Below, piece after piece: positions 1-10,123 of a stretch of DNA of 64,000 nt (positions are counted from its first letter, which is position 1; each line of letters starts with the position of its first letter). Origin of the DNA: Isochrysis galbana. Taxonomy: Eukaryota > Haptophyta > Isochrysidales > Isochrysidaceae. The notes under the pieces were generated by a model. The model was not told where the DNA came from, did not search any database, and saw nothing but the letters and a program-made list of their open reading frames with translations. The translations under genes and the position numbers were made by a program. Where the stretch lies: positions 233,231-297,230 of the forward strand of contig CM030931.1 of assembly GCA_018136815.1 (NCBI GenBank). Direction: 5' to 3'.

Positions 1-2
1 GT

Positions 3-686
3 GCGACAGCGGCACTCGGGGTGGCGGAGGCCGCGCCTTTCGTGCGCAGCTGTCCCGATAACCTGCACTCGCTCGCCGCAACGAACCTCGATGCTGCCGC
101 TGCGCGGCAGCGGCGCGCGCGAGCCGCCTGCGAGCTGCTGCTCGAGATCCCCGCTGCGCGCCAGAAGCGCCAGCTCGAGGTGCTTGACAAGCTAGCAAGC
201 GGTATCGTCGCGCGCATGGGCTCCGTCGCGGACGCGCTCGCCTCGTTTCCGAGCTCGGCCAGCTCAGCGGAGCGTTCGTCTGCGATGCACTCACCGCGCG
301 TCACGGAGACCATGGCCGCGCTCGCCGAAATGAGAAAGCTGGGCCTTCTCATCATCTCCTCTAGGGATTGGCATGCCTCCTTCTTCGTTGCATCGGCGAC
401 GGCGGGCAGTCCGATGGCTGCGAACACGTCGGCGCAGGCCGTGAACGACGCCTTCCGGCGCGCGGCGGCCGCCACGGAAGCGAAGGACGAGGTGCCAGGC
501 GAGGTCGAGCGGTACTGGGAGGCGCCCCGGAAGCTCAGCGAGCGATGCGCACTGTCGCTTGCGCCCTTGCAGTCGGACGGCTTTGGAGACGTGCCACAGA
601 CAGTAGCATGGGAGGGCCAGCGCTTCCACGCGCCCTGCATCAACTTCTGGGTGCACAACATCGATCGGCAGTGCCCTGCGTTCTGA
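3..686 (+). CDS. Synergin/aftiphilin-like protein, C-terminal part (5' truncated)
   Basis: The reading frame is open from the window edge and ends at a stop at 684-686, giving 227 residues of a longer protein. The last 50 residues read CALSLAPL, then a tryptophan-glycine pair, then RFHAPCINFWVHN. That Cys-rich ending (C-x-L-x-L-x-x-L ... W-x-G-x-x-[FY]-H-x-x-C-x-N-[FL]-W) is what I recall for the C-termini of gamma-synergin and aftiphilin, which act in clathrin/AP-1 trafficking at the trans-Golgi and endosomes. The upstream part is alanine-rich and probably helical. The family call rests only on this short motif; a profile search of the last 60 residues would settle it. Frame and third-position GC bias support real coding sequence. 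Confidence 0.55.
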   Translation, partial: ATAALGVAEAAPFVRSCPDNLHSLAATNLDAAAARQRRARAACELLLEIPAARQKRQLEVLDKLASGIVARMGSVADALASFPSSASSAERSSAMHSPRVTETMAALAEMRKLGLLIISSRDWHASFFVASATAGSPMAANTSAQAVNDAFRRAAAATEAKDEVPGEVERYWEAPRKLSERCALSLAPLQSDGFGDVPQTVAWEGQRFHAPCINFWVHNIDRQCPAF

Positions 687-1149
687 CGGTGAGCTCGTTC
701 ACAGACCATCCCCTGGACTTGCGAGTCTTCTCGTGTCTCACAGATGGCTCGATGTGCGCCACATTGGGGCGTGCGGTAGGCGCTGCCTACCGCGGAGGCG
801 GGTGTGTAGGCGCGCGTGGCGTATTCGGATGGTGTGCGGTACCCACGGCTGCATGTGTTGCCGAGCCGTCGGTGGCCATTGTTCATTCACATCCGTTAAC
901 TCACTAGACGTAGAGGTTGGCAGCGTCGTGTGCACCGCCGGGACGCAGTCGGTTGTCGTCAGGTGCGATGCCGGGGAACAAAAGTGGCAGTGACGGCCCG
1001 CAAACACGACGTTTACGTGAGTTTTCGATTCCACCTACGGCATCAAGAGCTTTTCTTTACATGCCCGTGCCTACCATTGAGCAGGCCACATATCCCGCAA
1101 AAAATAGATGCGGCAATTATCGCAAATCTGAAATATTCTGCCGGCGGTG
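687..1149. other. Intergenic, probable 3' flank of the synergin-like gene
   Basis: No reading frame here has supporting motifs or codon bias. It probably holds the 3' UTR of the upstream gene and then unique spacer. Confidence 0.4.
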
Positions 1150-1450
1150 CAAGAAGCGGAAGCTCCGGGCTCCGCCCAAAGTCCAGGGCGGTCAAACAGG
1201 GGCTTTTAACTACTAGTGAGGGTTGGGCTGCATTTTTTGACCGTGGCGCGATGCCCAATAAAAACTTCTGGGGGGGGGGCACCTGCCACTACGAAAATAT
1301 TCGCCAAGAAATGGTGCAATTCGACCCCCCTCTCCCCTCCTCCGTCACGCGCGCTCACGCTCTACCCGTAAAGAATTTGAATTTGCGGTCGCGCCCGCGG
1401 GGGGATCGGGATCGGTTGCTTAATTTATATTTAAGCTACATTCGGCATAT
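1150..1450 (+). repeat. Interspersed repeat family F, copy 1
   Basis: About 300 bp that recurs at 47993-48292 in the same orientation. Shared blocks include GGCGGTCAAACAG, a GGGTTGGGCTGCATTTTTTG block, GACCGTGGCGCGATGCCCAA, a CTCTACCCGTAAAGAATTTG block and AAGCTACATTCGGCAT. The two copies differ by small indels. No coding potential is evident. Confidence 0.8.
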
Positions 1451-2255
1451 GCCGACAGCTCCGTCGGAGCTGGCGGCGGTGAGAAGGTGTGGCCCGGTGC
1501 GGAATGGCGGTGAGGGTTGGGAATTGTGATCCCGGGCGCATCTTCTGCCAGGACGCGAGGGCGTGGGGCGGTCGGGACCGCGGCGACACGATCGATCGAG
1601 GGTGGCTAGTAGGGGTGGGGAGGGGAAGAAAAAGAAAACCCCTCCCATCCTTCCTGGAAGCGAACATTTTTTTCGTGAGGGGGGGCGAAGAATTCCTCTG
1701 CCGCTTCTTGTCTGCGGAGCGGAGGGATGGCGTCCGCCTCGCTCGAGGTGGTCGATCACCACCACGCTCCTGTAGGCGTGTGGTGGGGTGTTGCAGGCTC
1801 GCTCGCGACTGGCGCGACCAGCTTGGGCCAGGAGACGGCTCTGCGGGTCGAACTTCACGTTCGCCCGCCAACTGAACCGAGCTCTGCTGGCGGGCGCCTC
1901 AGTGTTGTCGTTTGAACCCCTCGTGACCCCCCATGCGTTAGGTGGCCATGGCGGCCATTCTCGGTGACCCGACGCGCTCCGACGCGCGTGGAGCGGCTTA
2001 TGACACCGGTGCGCTGCCCTCCTCACCTTGCACGCCCGCGCCCGCTCACTCCGAACCCATAGCATGCATGTTGCGTGATGCACACGTTTTTGCATGCTCA
2101 CCAGGCCGTTCCTCTCCACAGAAACTGACATTTCCTTCAATTCCCGCGCAGATCCAGGAAGGCGCCTCGGCCACCACTCCAAAGTGGGATCTGAGGCGTC
2201 TGGAGCCGCTGAGATCGGCCCCAGTCATGCCCGGATCCGTAGCCCGCGCCTCTTG
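1451..2255. other. Unassigned GC-rich spacer
   Basis: Long overlapping open frames exist on both strands, but they are low-complexity, rich in Arg/Pro/Ser and without recognisable domains. I see nothing supportable. Confidence 0.4.
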
Positions 2256-2316
2256 TGAGTGGTGCCGCGGGTACCGAGGCTCTCTCTCGGTACTCACGGC
2301 ACCATTCCCTCCTGTT
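2256..2316 (+). repeat. Short inverted-repeat (hairpin) element, copy 1
   Basis: An 18-nt arm GGTGCCGCGGGTACCGAG at 2261-2278 is followed after 7 nt by its near-perfect reverse complement at 2286-2303. The unit begins GTGAGTGGTGCC, and CCCTGCAG lies about 20 nt past the second arm, so it could be spliced as a tiny intron. A second copy lies at 2471-2520 and a half copy near 2667. Confidence 0.7.
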
Positions 2317-2470
2317 GCCCTGCAGGCGAAATATTCAAGCGCGATGGGCGCTGGCCCTGGCGCTGTGAATTTTGCATTTGCATTTTGCCGTGTGCGCGTG
2401 CCAGACGCCAGACGTGCCGAAGGGGCGCGCCCGACCGCTTGCAAGGCCGGGGCCGTGGCTGCTGCTACGA

Positions 2471-2520
2471 GTGGTGCCGTGGGCACCGAGGTCCCCCCTT
2501 GGTACCCACGGCACCATTTC
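2471..2520 (+). repeat. Short inverted-repeat (hairpin) element, copy 2
   Basis: Arms GGTGCCGTGGGCACCGAG (2473-2490) and its imperfect complement (2499-2515), flanked as in copy 1 by GAG on the left and ATTTCCTCC on the right. Both arms have changed relative to copy 1 while pairing is mostly kept. A third, one-armed remnant begins near 2667. Confidence 0.7.
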
Positions 2521-2870
2521 CTCCCTTGGTCACACAGGCATGGATTGCAAGGTTGCAGGGGGGCTGGTGAGTTCGTGCTGACAGCGCGGCTGGTGCGAGA
2601 GCGGGCGCCAGAACCAGAACCACCGCGCTGGATCGCTAGCGCAGCTGGAGCCGTTGCCCGCATTGCCTCCTCCAAGTGGTGCCGTGGGGAGAAATCGACG
2701 GAGCACGCTAAGGACCCTGTAAGACACAAAAGAGTCATTAGCTAGCCAAGCCCGAACGAAGGGTGGTTAGGAGTTAGGAAGGGGAGTGGCCTCTCCACAC
2801 ACAGAATACCGCCGGGGGGCCCGTGTCACCAGCTTGCACCAGCCTCACGACCGACCGCCGCCCCCCCCCC

Positions 2871-3470
2871 ACTGTATTCTCTCTCTCTTCTCTCTCTCTC
2901 CTCCCCTCTCTCTCTCTCTCTCTGTGCAGCCCATCCCTAATGTATTCTCTCTCTCTTCTCTCTCTCTCCTCCTGTCTTCTCTCTCTCTCCTCCCCTCTCT
3001 CTCTCTCTCTCTCTCTGCAGCCCATCCCTAATGTATTCTGTCTCTCTTCTCTCTCTCTCCTCCCCTCTCTCTCTCTCTCTGATGCCCTTCCCTCTTTTCT
3101 CTCTCTCCAGCCCATCCCTAATGTATTCTCTCTCTCTTCTCTCTCTCTCCTCCCCTCTCTCTCTCTCTCTGATGCCCTTCCCTCTTTTCTCTCTCTCCAG
3201 CCCATCCCTAATGTATTCTCTCTCTCTTCTCTCTCTCTCCTCCCCTCTCTCTCTCTCTCTGATGCCCTTCCCTCTTTTCTCTCTCTCCAGCCCATCCCTA
3301 ATGTATTCTCTCTCTCTTCTCTCTCTCTCCTCCCCTCTCTCTCTCTCTCTGATGCCCTTCCCTCTTTTCTCTCTCTCCAGCCCATCCCTAATGTATTCTC
3401 TCTCTCTTCTCTCTCTCTTCTCCTCCATCTCTCTCTATTCTCCTCACTCTCTGCCTCCTCTTCTCCTCCT
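2871..3470 (+). repeat. 90-bp CT-rich minisatellite, about six units
   Basis: Units start with CCCATCCCTAATGTATTC at 2931, 3021, 3111, 3201, 3291 and 3381, an exact 90-bp period. Each complete unit ends in a pyrimidine tract and CAG, so the array looks like repeated 3' splice acceptors. The last units share an internal GATGCCCTTCCC block that the first lack. It lies immediately 5' of the start codon at 3516 and may be promoter, 5' UTR or an intron end. Open frames through it code only Ser/Leu repeats and are not credible protein. Confidence 0.85.
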
Positions 3471-3515
3471 CTCCTTTTTCCCCTCTCCCCCCCCCCTCTC
3501 CCGCCCCCCACACCA

Positions 3516-6500
3516 ATGGCCAGCCCACCTCCCCCAGAGCCACCTCTCTTTTCCTACCTACGCTCGCACGAGGTGGGCTCCTCCCTCTCTCTCCTCTCTC
3601 CCTTTGGTCTCCGCCCCATCCTCTACGCCGACCACACCGCCTCCGGGCGCTCCCTAGCCTTCCTAGAGAGTTTTCTTCTCGAGAAAGTTCTCCCCAACTA
3701 CGGCAACACCCACACCTCGAGCTCCAAGACAGGAAAACAGTCGTCTGACTTTGTGAGCGAGGCGCGCACGCTGGCCAAGGTGTATACACGCTGCTCCAAG
3801 CGCGACCGGATGCTTTTCGTCGGTTCGGGAGCCACCGCGGCCGCCAACGCTCTCGTGGCGATGCTCGGGTTGAGGCCGCGCACGCCGAGAGAGAGGGAGA
3901 GGGAGAGGGAGGCTCTGGGCGAGGCGGGGCGGCCGGTGGTGTTTGTGGGGCCGTACGAACACCACTCCAACCTGCTCCCCTGGCGCGATTCGATCGCCGA
4001 CGTCGTGCACATTGGCGAGGCGCGAGAGGGAAGCGGGCCGGACATGGAGGAGCTGGAGCGGGAGCTCAAGAAGTATGCGCACCGGCCGCTGCGGGTGGGC
4101 GCATTCTCGGCGGTGTCCAACGTGACCGGGCTGATCACCGACGCCGATGCCGTCTGCCGCCTCTGCCACAAGCACGGTGCGCTCGCCGTCTGGGACTACG
4201 CCTCGGCGGCGCCGCACACGCTGCCCGACATGAACCCTCCGGCCGCGAGCGCCGAGGATGCCGCGGCCATTGCGAAGGACGCGGCCTTCTGGTCGATGCA
4301 CAAGCTGGCGGGAGGACCGCAGGCGCCGGGCGTGCTCGCCTTCAAGGCGGACGCTATTCTCGGCCCCAAGGCCGAGCGCCGCAGCTCCACCGTGACGCCC
4401 GGTGGCGGCACTGTCTTCTACGTGACAGAGTCGGAGCACGTCTACTTGCATGACGACGAGGAGCGGCTCGATGGGGGCACGCCAGCCATCGTGGGCGCGA
4501 TCCGCGCGGGACTCGTGCTCCAGCTTCAGCACTCGGTCGGCGCGGCCGCCATTCATGCCGCCGACGAGCGCATCGTGTCGACGCTCTTCGAGCGGTGGCG
4601 GACGGTCCCCAACCTACTCATCCTCGGGGGCACATGCCGGCCTCGCGTGCCCACATTCGCCTTCGCTGTCGCCGTGCCCTGGGCGACGGCGCGCACTGGC
4701 GCGGTGGGCGGCCGCCTACTCCTCCACCACAACTACGTCGTTGCCCTGCTCAACGATCTCTTTGGCATCCAGGTGAGCTCCTGGCCTCGACGCGCGTCGG
4801 CCGGCCCGCCGCAGGCCGTCTGCCCGCCCACACATGCCCTCCCGTCTCGCAGGCACGCGGCGGCTGCATGTGCGCTGGTCCCTACTCGCAGTCGCTCCTC
4901 GGCATCGACACGCCCACTTCCGACGCCATCCTGCGCGAGCTGAGGAGGAAGGAGGACAACGAGCTGCTCCGGCCGGGCTATGTCCGCATCTCGCTGCCCT
5001 ACTACGCGTCCGCCGCCGATATCGCCTATATCGGTGATGCTGTCGCCTTCATCGCCGAGCACGGGCACTCCCTCCTCTCCCAGTACGTGCCCGACCCCGC
5101 CACCGCCGAGTGGCGCCACGTCCACCAGAGACGGCCGCCCCGCGAGTGGCTGGGAGCTATCGATTACTCCTCGGGGACCATGCGCATCAAGCCACCAACC
5201 GGCAGCGGTGCCGCTGCGACTCCCAAGCCCACGTCCATCTCCTCCTCGACCGACAATGAGACCGCAGCAGCTGATTCGCGAGCCGCTGCCCTCGCCGAGG
5301 CGATGGCCCACGTCAACGTCGCACGCTCGCAGCTCAAGCTCAACGACGGTTCCAGCGTGGCGACCGCGGCCGTGCTCTCGCCCGAAGCGGAGGCGCTGCG
5401 TTGGTTCCTGTTGCCGGCGGAGGCCGCCACTGCCCTTCGTGGGGTGCGTCCGACCGCGATGAGCCCCTTCTGGCCTCCATGCGTCGACGGTCACCACGGC
5501 GGTGCGAACCAGGAGCTCAAGGACGGCCGACTCCTCGAGGCGCAAGGCGCGCTCGGGGCGTTGTGTGCCAGCTCCACGCTTGCCGGCGGCGTGGCACCCG
5601 CCGCATGCGCGCCGACGTCCGGCTGGGTGGAGCCCCCTCGCAAATTGGTGAACAAGGTGCTCCGAGCTGTGCTCCAACACGGGATGCTCCGCCCCGGTGA
5701 CCGGGTGCTGCTGGGGCTCTCGGGAGGAAAGGACTCCCTCACACTCCTGCATGCCCTGCGATCGTTGCAGCAGCGCACGCCGTTCAAGTGGGAGTTGGGC
5801 GCGTGCACAGTCGATCCCATGGCTGACGGATTCGATCCTAGCCCGGTAAGCAGCCTCGGTGGCTGCGGCATCCAACATGACTCCAAGCCCGCTCGGGTGC
5901 TTGCATGGGCCCGGATCGCGCGCACTCACCGCACTGTGCTTTATCCGTGCCATCGCAGCTCATACCATACCTGACCCATCTCGGGGTGCCATACTTTTAC
6001 GAGCGCGAGAACATCCTGGGCTACGCGGCGGCGTCGATGGGAAAAAACAACAACCGCGTCTCGATTTGCGCCTTTTGCTCGCGCATGAAGCGCGGTGTGC
6101 TCTACCGCGTTGCACGAACCGAGAAGTACAACATCATCGCGATGGCCCACCACCTCGACGACTGCGCTGAGTCGTTCTTGATGTCGGCGCTGCACAATGG
6201 GGCGCTGCGCACGATGAAAGCCCACTACGCGGTGGATGAGGGCGACCTGCGGGTCATTAGGCCCCTTGTATACGTGCGAGAGGCCGAGGCGGAGAAATTT
6301 GCCGACGACGCCATGCTTCCGGTGAGTGGTCTTGGCTCCACGACTGAAACCATGCGTGCCACAATTCAGACATTTCCGCGAGTCGAATAGTTGGTGGAAG
6401 CAGCGGTCGGTCAAGCACTCATCTAGCCCGTTCTTGACGTCTGCTCCGTCCTCAGGTGGTTCCCGAGAATTGCCCCGCATGCTTCGAATCCCCAAAGGAA

Positions 6501-7658
6501 CGATATCGCATCAAGTGTCTCCTTGCAGCGCAGGAGGCTCTGTTCCCCATTCTCTTTCAAAACCTGACGAAAACACTCGTTCCCCTGATGGAGCCGCGCG
6601 TGGAGGACTTTTTGCGCCTGCGACGTGAGGCTTACGGTAGGACAGGTGGCAATCCGCATGTTCCCCCTCCGCTTCCCCCGCCCTCCGAGCAACAGGAGGA
6701 GGCGGCGCGGCGCGCGCAGGTGAGTCGCCCTCGACCATGCCGCTTCAATCGAGCTGTTGTGGGCCGCAAGACTGGCGGCCCTCCGAGGAGCATCCGTCTC
6801 GCCGCCTTCCGCTTATGTCATGGCCCATTGTTCACACGCACTCGCGCTCGTGCATCTCAGGCGACGCACAACGGCTACGACGCTCGTGCCCTTTGGACGG
6901 CATCACTTGCGTTGAATCGACAGAGACTTAGCAGCTATGGACGCGGGTGCTCACAATCCGCTGCGGATGTTGACGAGGAGGCGATGCTCGCGGAAGAGGC
7001 TGCCCTCGCTGCCAACTGGTTCGGCGGTTCAATCGACGCATCGGGACGCTTCCAGCCAAGCGGAGGAGCACGCGCGCACAAGCACTCCACCAAGGGCCGC
7101 GCCAAGGGAGGCGGTCAAGCCCGCGAGGCAAATGGCGAGGTTTCAACTCAACGAGACGACGATGCTACAAGTCCATCGGCTTCCCAGGTGTGGAAAGTAG
7201 CCAAGACGTCTTCCGATTCGGTAGATACACCGATGCCCGACGTCCAGCAGGGCGTTCAAATGCAAGAGGCTCAGGGAACTCTCAACGTGCAGTCTGGGCT
7301 CACGCCCGTCGCTTCCTTGAGAGATTGGCGCCAGATGCTGGCGTCCACGACTTCCGACGACACACAAAGTCGCCACGTGGTCATTGTGTTCTCCGCGTCT
7401 TGGTGTTCGGCCTGCAAACGTGTGCTGCCTATGCTCGAGGAAGTAGCGGCTGATTTACGACCGCGCGGGGTTACAATGGCCATCGCCGACGCGGATGACG
7501 CCGAAGACCTAGCCGCCGACTGTGCGGTGAAAGGACTACCCACGGTACAGCTGTACCGAACCTCCAACCCAGCCGAACGAATTGCCGAAGTGTGTGGTGC
7601 CGATGAAGAGGCGATCCGTCAGCTGCTTGCACAAGCCAACACGCAACTCGACAACTAG
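3516..7658 (+). CDS. Tripartite protein: class V aminotransferase (cysteine desulfurase-like) + TtcA-type tRNA thiolase + thioredoxin
   Basis: Exons 3516-4772, 4853-5845, 5959-6321, 6456-6719 and 6861-7658 join in phase 0 into 1224 residues. Residues 1-500 are a PLP class V aminotransferase fold: SGATAAANAL near the start, DYASAAPH, the PLP lysine in SMHKLAGG (Lys263), and RGGCMCAGPY (Cys424, Cys426). Residues about 690-950 form a PP-loop ATPase like TtcA, with SGGKDS at 709-714, CAFC at 787-790, AMAHHLDD and CPAC at 877-880. The C-terminus is a thioredoxin fold with WCSAC (Cys1141, Cys1144) and GLPTVQLY. Known roles: desulfurases move sulfur from cysteine to a carrier, and TtcA thiolates cytidine 32 of tRNA with an Fe-S cluster. 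I infer one chain carrying sulfur donor, tRNA thiolase and reductant. The fourth intron is in frame with no stop, so it may be retained. No clear organelle-targeting peptide was recognised. Confidence 0.85.
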
Positions 7659-8124
7659 TAGGTACTGGGAACGTCCCCTATTCTGTTGGTGTCCACTGCC
7701 ACTGCTTGTGTGATCGCTCGATTGCGTGACGATTAGTTTCGAATTGAAATGGAGATGCTGGCGGCACGCGAATAACGAGGCGATGGATATAGTAATCCAC
7801 ATACTGTGATGCGTTCGTTACTCCCACCCAACCCCACTAACGATCTATGGCTCGCTATTGACTATTGGGCGCAGCTTTCAGACGCCCTAGATTCGCGTTA
7901 TGCTATTTTGCCTTTCTGCGGCATCTGGCCGCGCTCAGTGATCAGTGAGTAAACGATATCATGCGAATGCGATCATGATCATAGATGTCATCGAGGGGCA
8001 AGCGGCGCAGGGAGGAAGGGGCTCCTCAGGGCAGTGTTGTATTCAGGCCGTTTGGCATGAATATCGCGACATGAGTACGAGCCTTCTTCGTTATCTACCG
8101 TCTTCTAGGTTCGTCTTGGTGGAA
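7659..8124. other. Intergenic spacer
   Basis: Less GC-rich than its surroundings. It probably includes the 3' UTR of the tripartite gene. Nothing else is recognisable. Confidence 0.4.
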
Positions 8125-8520
8125 ACTATCAGTAAAACTGATAGGGTCATGGGGGCCGCGTTCCCCCCCTCCTCCATCGCAGACACCCTCTGGGTGGGCC
8201 TGCACAATCATCCTCAGCCCCTGCCTGCTGGCAGGGGCTGAGCTGACATCATTCCTGTCCAGACTACCGCCAAGCGCGCGCCGCGCGCCGCACGCATTCG
8301 CCTGCGCATGTTCCCCATCGCACTGACCCACCCCTTCTCCACTGAGTCACAGAGCATCCGAGCCGCCAGGAAGGCACCCAGAGCCAGCGAGGCCAGCGAG
8401 GGAGAGGCAGGAGGCAGGGGAGGCCAGGGGCCCAGCCCCAGCCTCCACTGCCCCCTGAGCTGGCCCAGCTGGCTCTTTGGGGGGACCCGAGGGTCCCTCC
8501 AGAGGGGGGCCATGGCGCGC
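8125..8520 (+). repeat. Hairpin-led element, family B, copy at 8.1 kb
   Basis: Begins with an imperfect palindrome (8125-8144; arms CTATCAGT/ACTGATAG, loop AAA), then GGTCATGGGGGCC. The body shares blocks with the copy at 16917, such as GCAGACACC, GGGTGGGCCTGCACAA, CAGCCCCTGCCTGCT and GCAGGGGCTGAGCT. A later block around CCAGCGAGGGAGAGGCAGG is also found in the copies at 36.5 and 42.3 kb. A proline/arginine-rich frame starts at MARAGIARRKR near 8511, but coding is not proven. Confidence 0.75.
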
Positions 8521-8805
8521 GCGGGCATCGCACGCCGGAAGAGAACGAAGAGAACGACGAGGAAAGAACGACAAAAAACGACGGCCACCTTCGCCGCGCC
8601 TCCCGCCGATCGTTTCCCTTCCGAATCATCGCATATCGAGCCAGTGGTTATGCTCGATCCGTCATATCCGGGGCCAGTTAGGACCCGGACCCCCCCTTGG
8701 ACCCCCACAACAAAAAGCAATCAAATAATGACAAAAGACGCTAAAATCGCAAAAGCTAAAGCTTAAAATAAAAGCTCAACTTCAAGTCGAGACCGGGCGC
8801 GTGTT
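8521..8805. other. Spacer between repeats
   Basis: Unique sequence running from the family B copy to the family E copy. No gene seen. Confidence 0.4.
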
Positions 8806-8998
8806 GTATTCCTGCCCATCTGAAGGCTGTAGGCATGAATATTCGTGTAAGGTACGCGCTCACAATTACAATTGAACAGTTCCCCGTGTTGCCACTGACG
8901 CACAAGACACACAGATTCGGATTCCCCATGGTCTCAAGTCCAGGTTTGCAGATTTTGGTCTCGAAATTTGCGATTCGAATTTTGATTTTGCTGTTACT
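8806..8998 (+). repeat. Interspersed repeat family E, copy 1
   Basis: About 190 bp nearly identical to 37343-37545, starting TTGTATTCCTGCCCATC and including GAAGGCTGTAGGCATGAATA and a CAAGACACACAGATTCGG block. Differences are mainly small indels, so the duplication looks recent. No coding signal was found. Confidence 0.85.
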
Positions 8999-9068
8999 AA
9001 AATTGTTGGATCGTTTAAGGTAATAAACCGGCATGACTTCGACTTCTCGTTTTGCAGTCGCTCTGCGA

Positions 9069-9104
<36 letters not shown>

Positions 9105-9222
9105 CCGCAACCAAAACTATTGTTATAGTTTTAGCGATGGAGCGCGCGCCGACCGCTCCCACTCCCCAGCCCCCCGCCGCCACGACGCCCCAACGGGGCC
9201 CTCGTCCGCGAAATGTCTAGGG
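9069..9222 (+). repeat. (CT)n tract and hairpin-led 'MERA' element copy
   Basis: A CT run at 9069-9100 is followed by the palindrome AACTATTGTTATAGTT (9115-9130) and an ATG at 9137. The frame starts M-E-R-A-P-T-A-P and stops at 9219-9221 after 27 codons. A close relative starts on the other strand near 41128 (MERAPTAPDPQPPAV), so this is a decayed copy of a repeated 5' exon. Confidence 0.7.
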
Positions 9223-10123
9223 GCTAGGGGAGTCATTTTGCGAACCAGGCTCGGCGCCCAGCGCATCCACTCTGCGTAGCCAGCCGCGTGTGCTGCTAGC
9301 TGCTGGCAACGCGCTGGCCTTAGCGTTGCAAGGGCACGACACCGCCAGCTGCGATGGGCGCACCCAAGACGAAGCGCGAAGCGCCCGAGCCTGTCTTCGG
9401 CGCGCGCGCACTGCTGTACGGCGGCTCTGCCGCCGCTACCCACTACCCGCGTGATTATCCTGAATAGCGGATTTTCACTATTCGGAACCAGTGGGTAGTA
9501 GCCCACCCCCTACCCACATGGAGGTGGGTAGTGGAAATCGGATGTGGGTAGGTGAGTAGCACGATACCTAGTTATCTGGTTACAGGCCTTACTGGCGAAG
9601 CGTTGGCTGGCGGCTGGTTCGCGCCGGTGCTTTCCCGCGCCCGAATGTGTACTAGTAAAACTAGTTGAACTTTAGCCTTTAGTCTTGTTATATGACACTC
9701 GGTATCAGGTCTAGAGCGACTGATGCTGAGGAGCTATCATTTATGATTTCATATAGACAGAACAACCACGCCTGCGCCGCGGCAGGAAGTCCTATCCTAA
9801 CCACATCCCTTTGTCGCACCGCGACCCATAAAACTGTTTAAATATTTGCTTCTTGCGTAATAGAATTTTGTACCCTCCGTATTTGCGGCCGCAGAGTGCC
9901 TTAGGGCCTCCCATCCTGAGAGGACTCCTACCTAGAGTCCTAGTATCCTATGGATATCTTCTAGGATACAGTTTTCTTCTCGCCCCGTCATAGAATGGCG
10001 CGGCCACAGCTGTGTAGCCTCATAGACGGGGAAGGCCATAGCACCCAAGCGCGTGAAAGCACGCTCGCAAGGATGTGCTTGCCGCTGATGCTGATGTACA
10101 CTTGTACCGCCACGAATGATGCG
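9223..10123. other. Intergenic, lower-GC spacer
   Basis: No supported gene. It contains short local repeats of GTGGGTAG near 9490-9560. The far end probably includes downstream sequence of the membrane-protein gene on the minus strand. Confidence 0.4.

Noticed and set aside
1436-2745. Overlapping frames of 230-267 codons on both strands
   Set aside because: Low-complexity, mutually overlapping, and interrupted by hairpin repeats. No motif.
2871-3515. Treating the 90-bp array as a CRISPR
   Set aside because: Units are contiguous without unique spacers and the setting is eukaryotic.
4733-5953. 406-codon minus-strand frame
   Set aside because: Antisense to exon 2 of the tripartite gene, whose motifs fix the coding strand.
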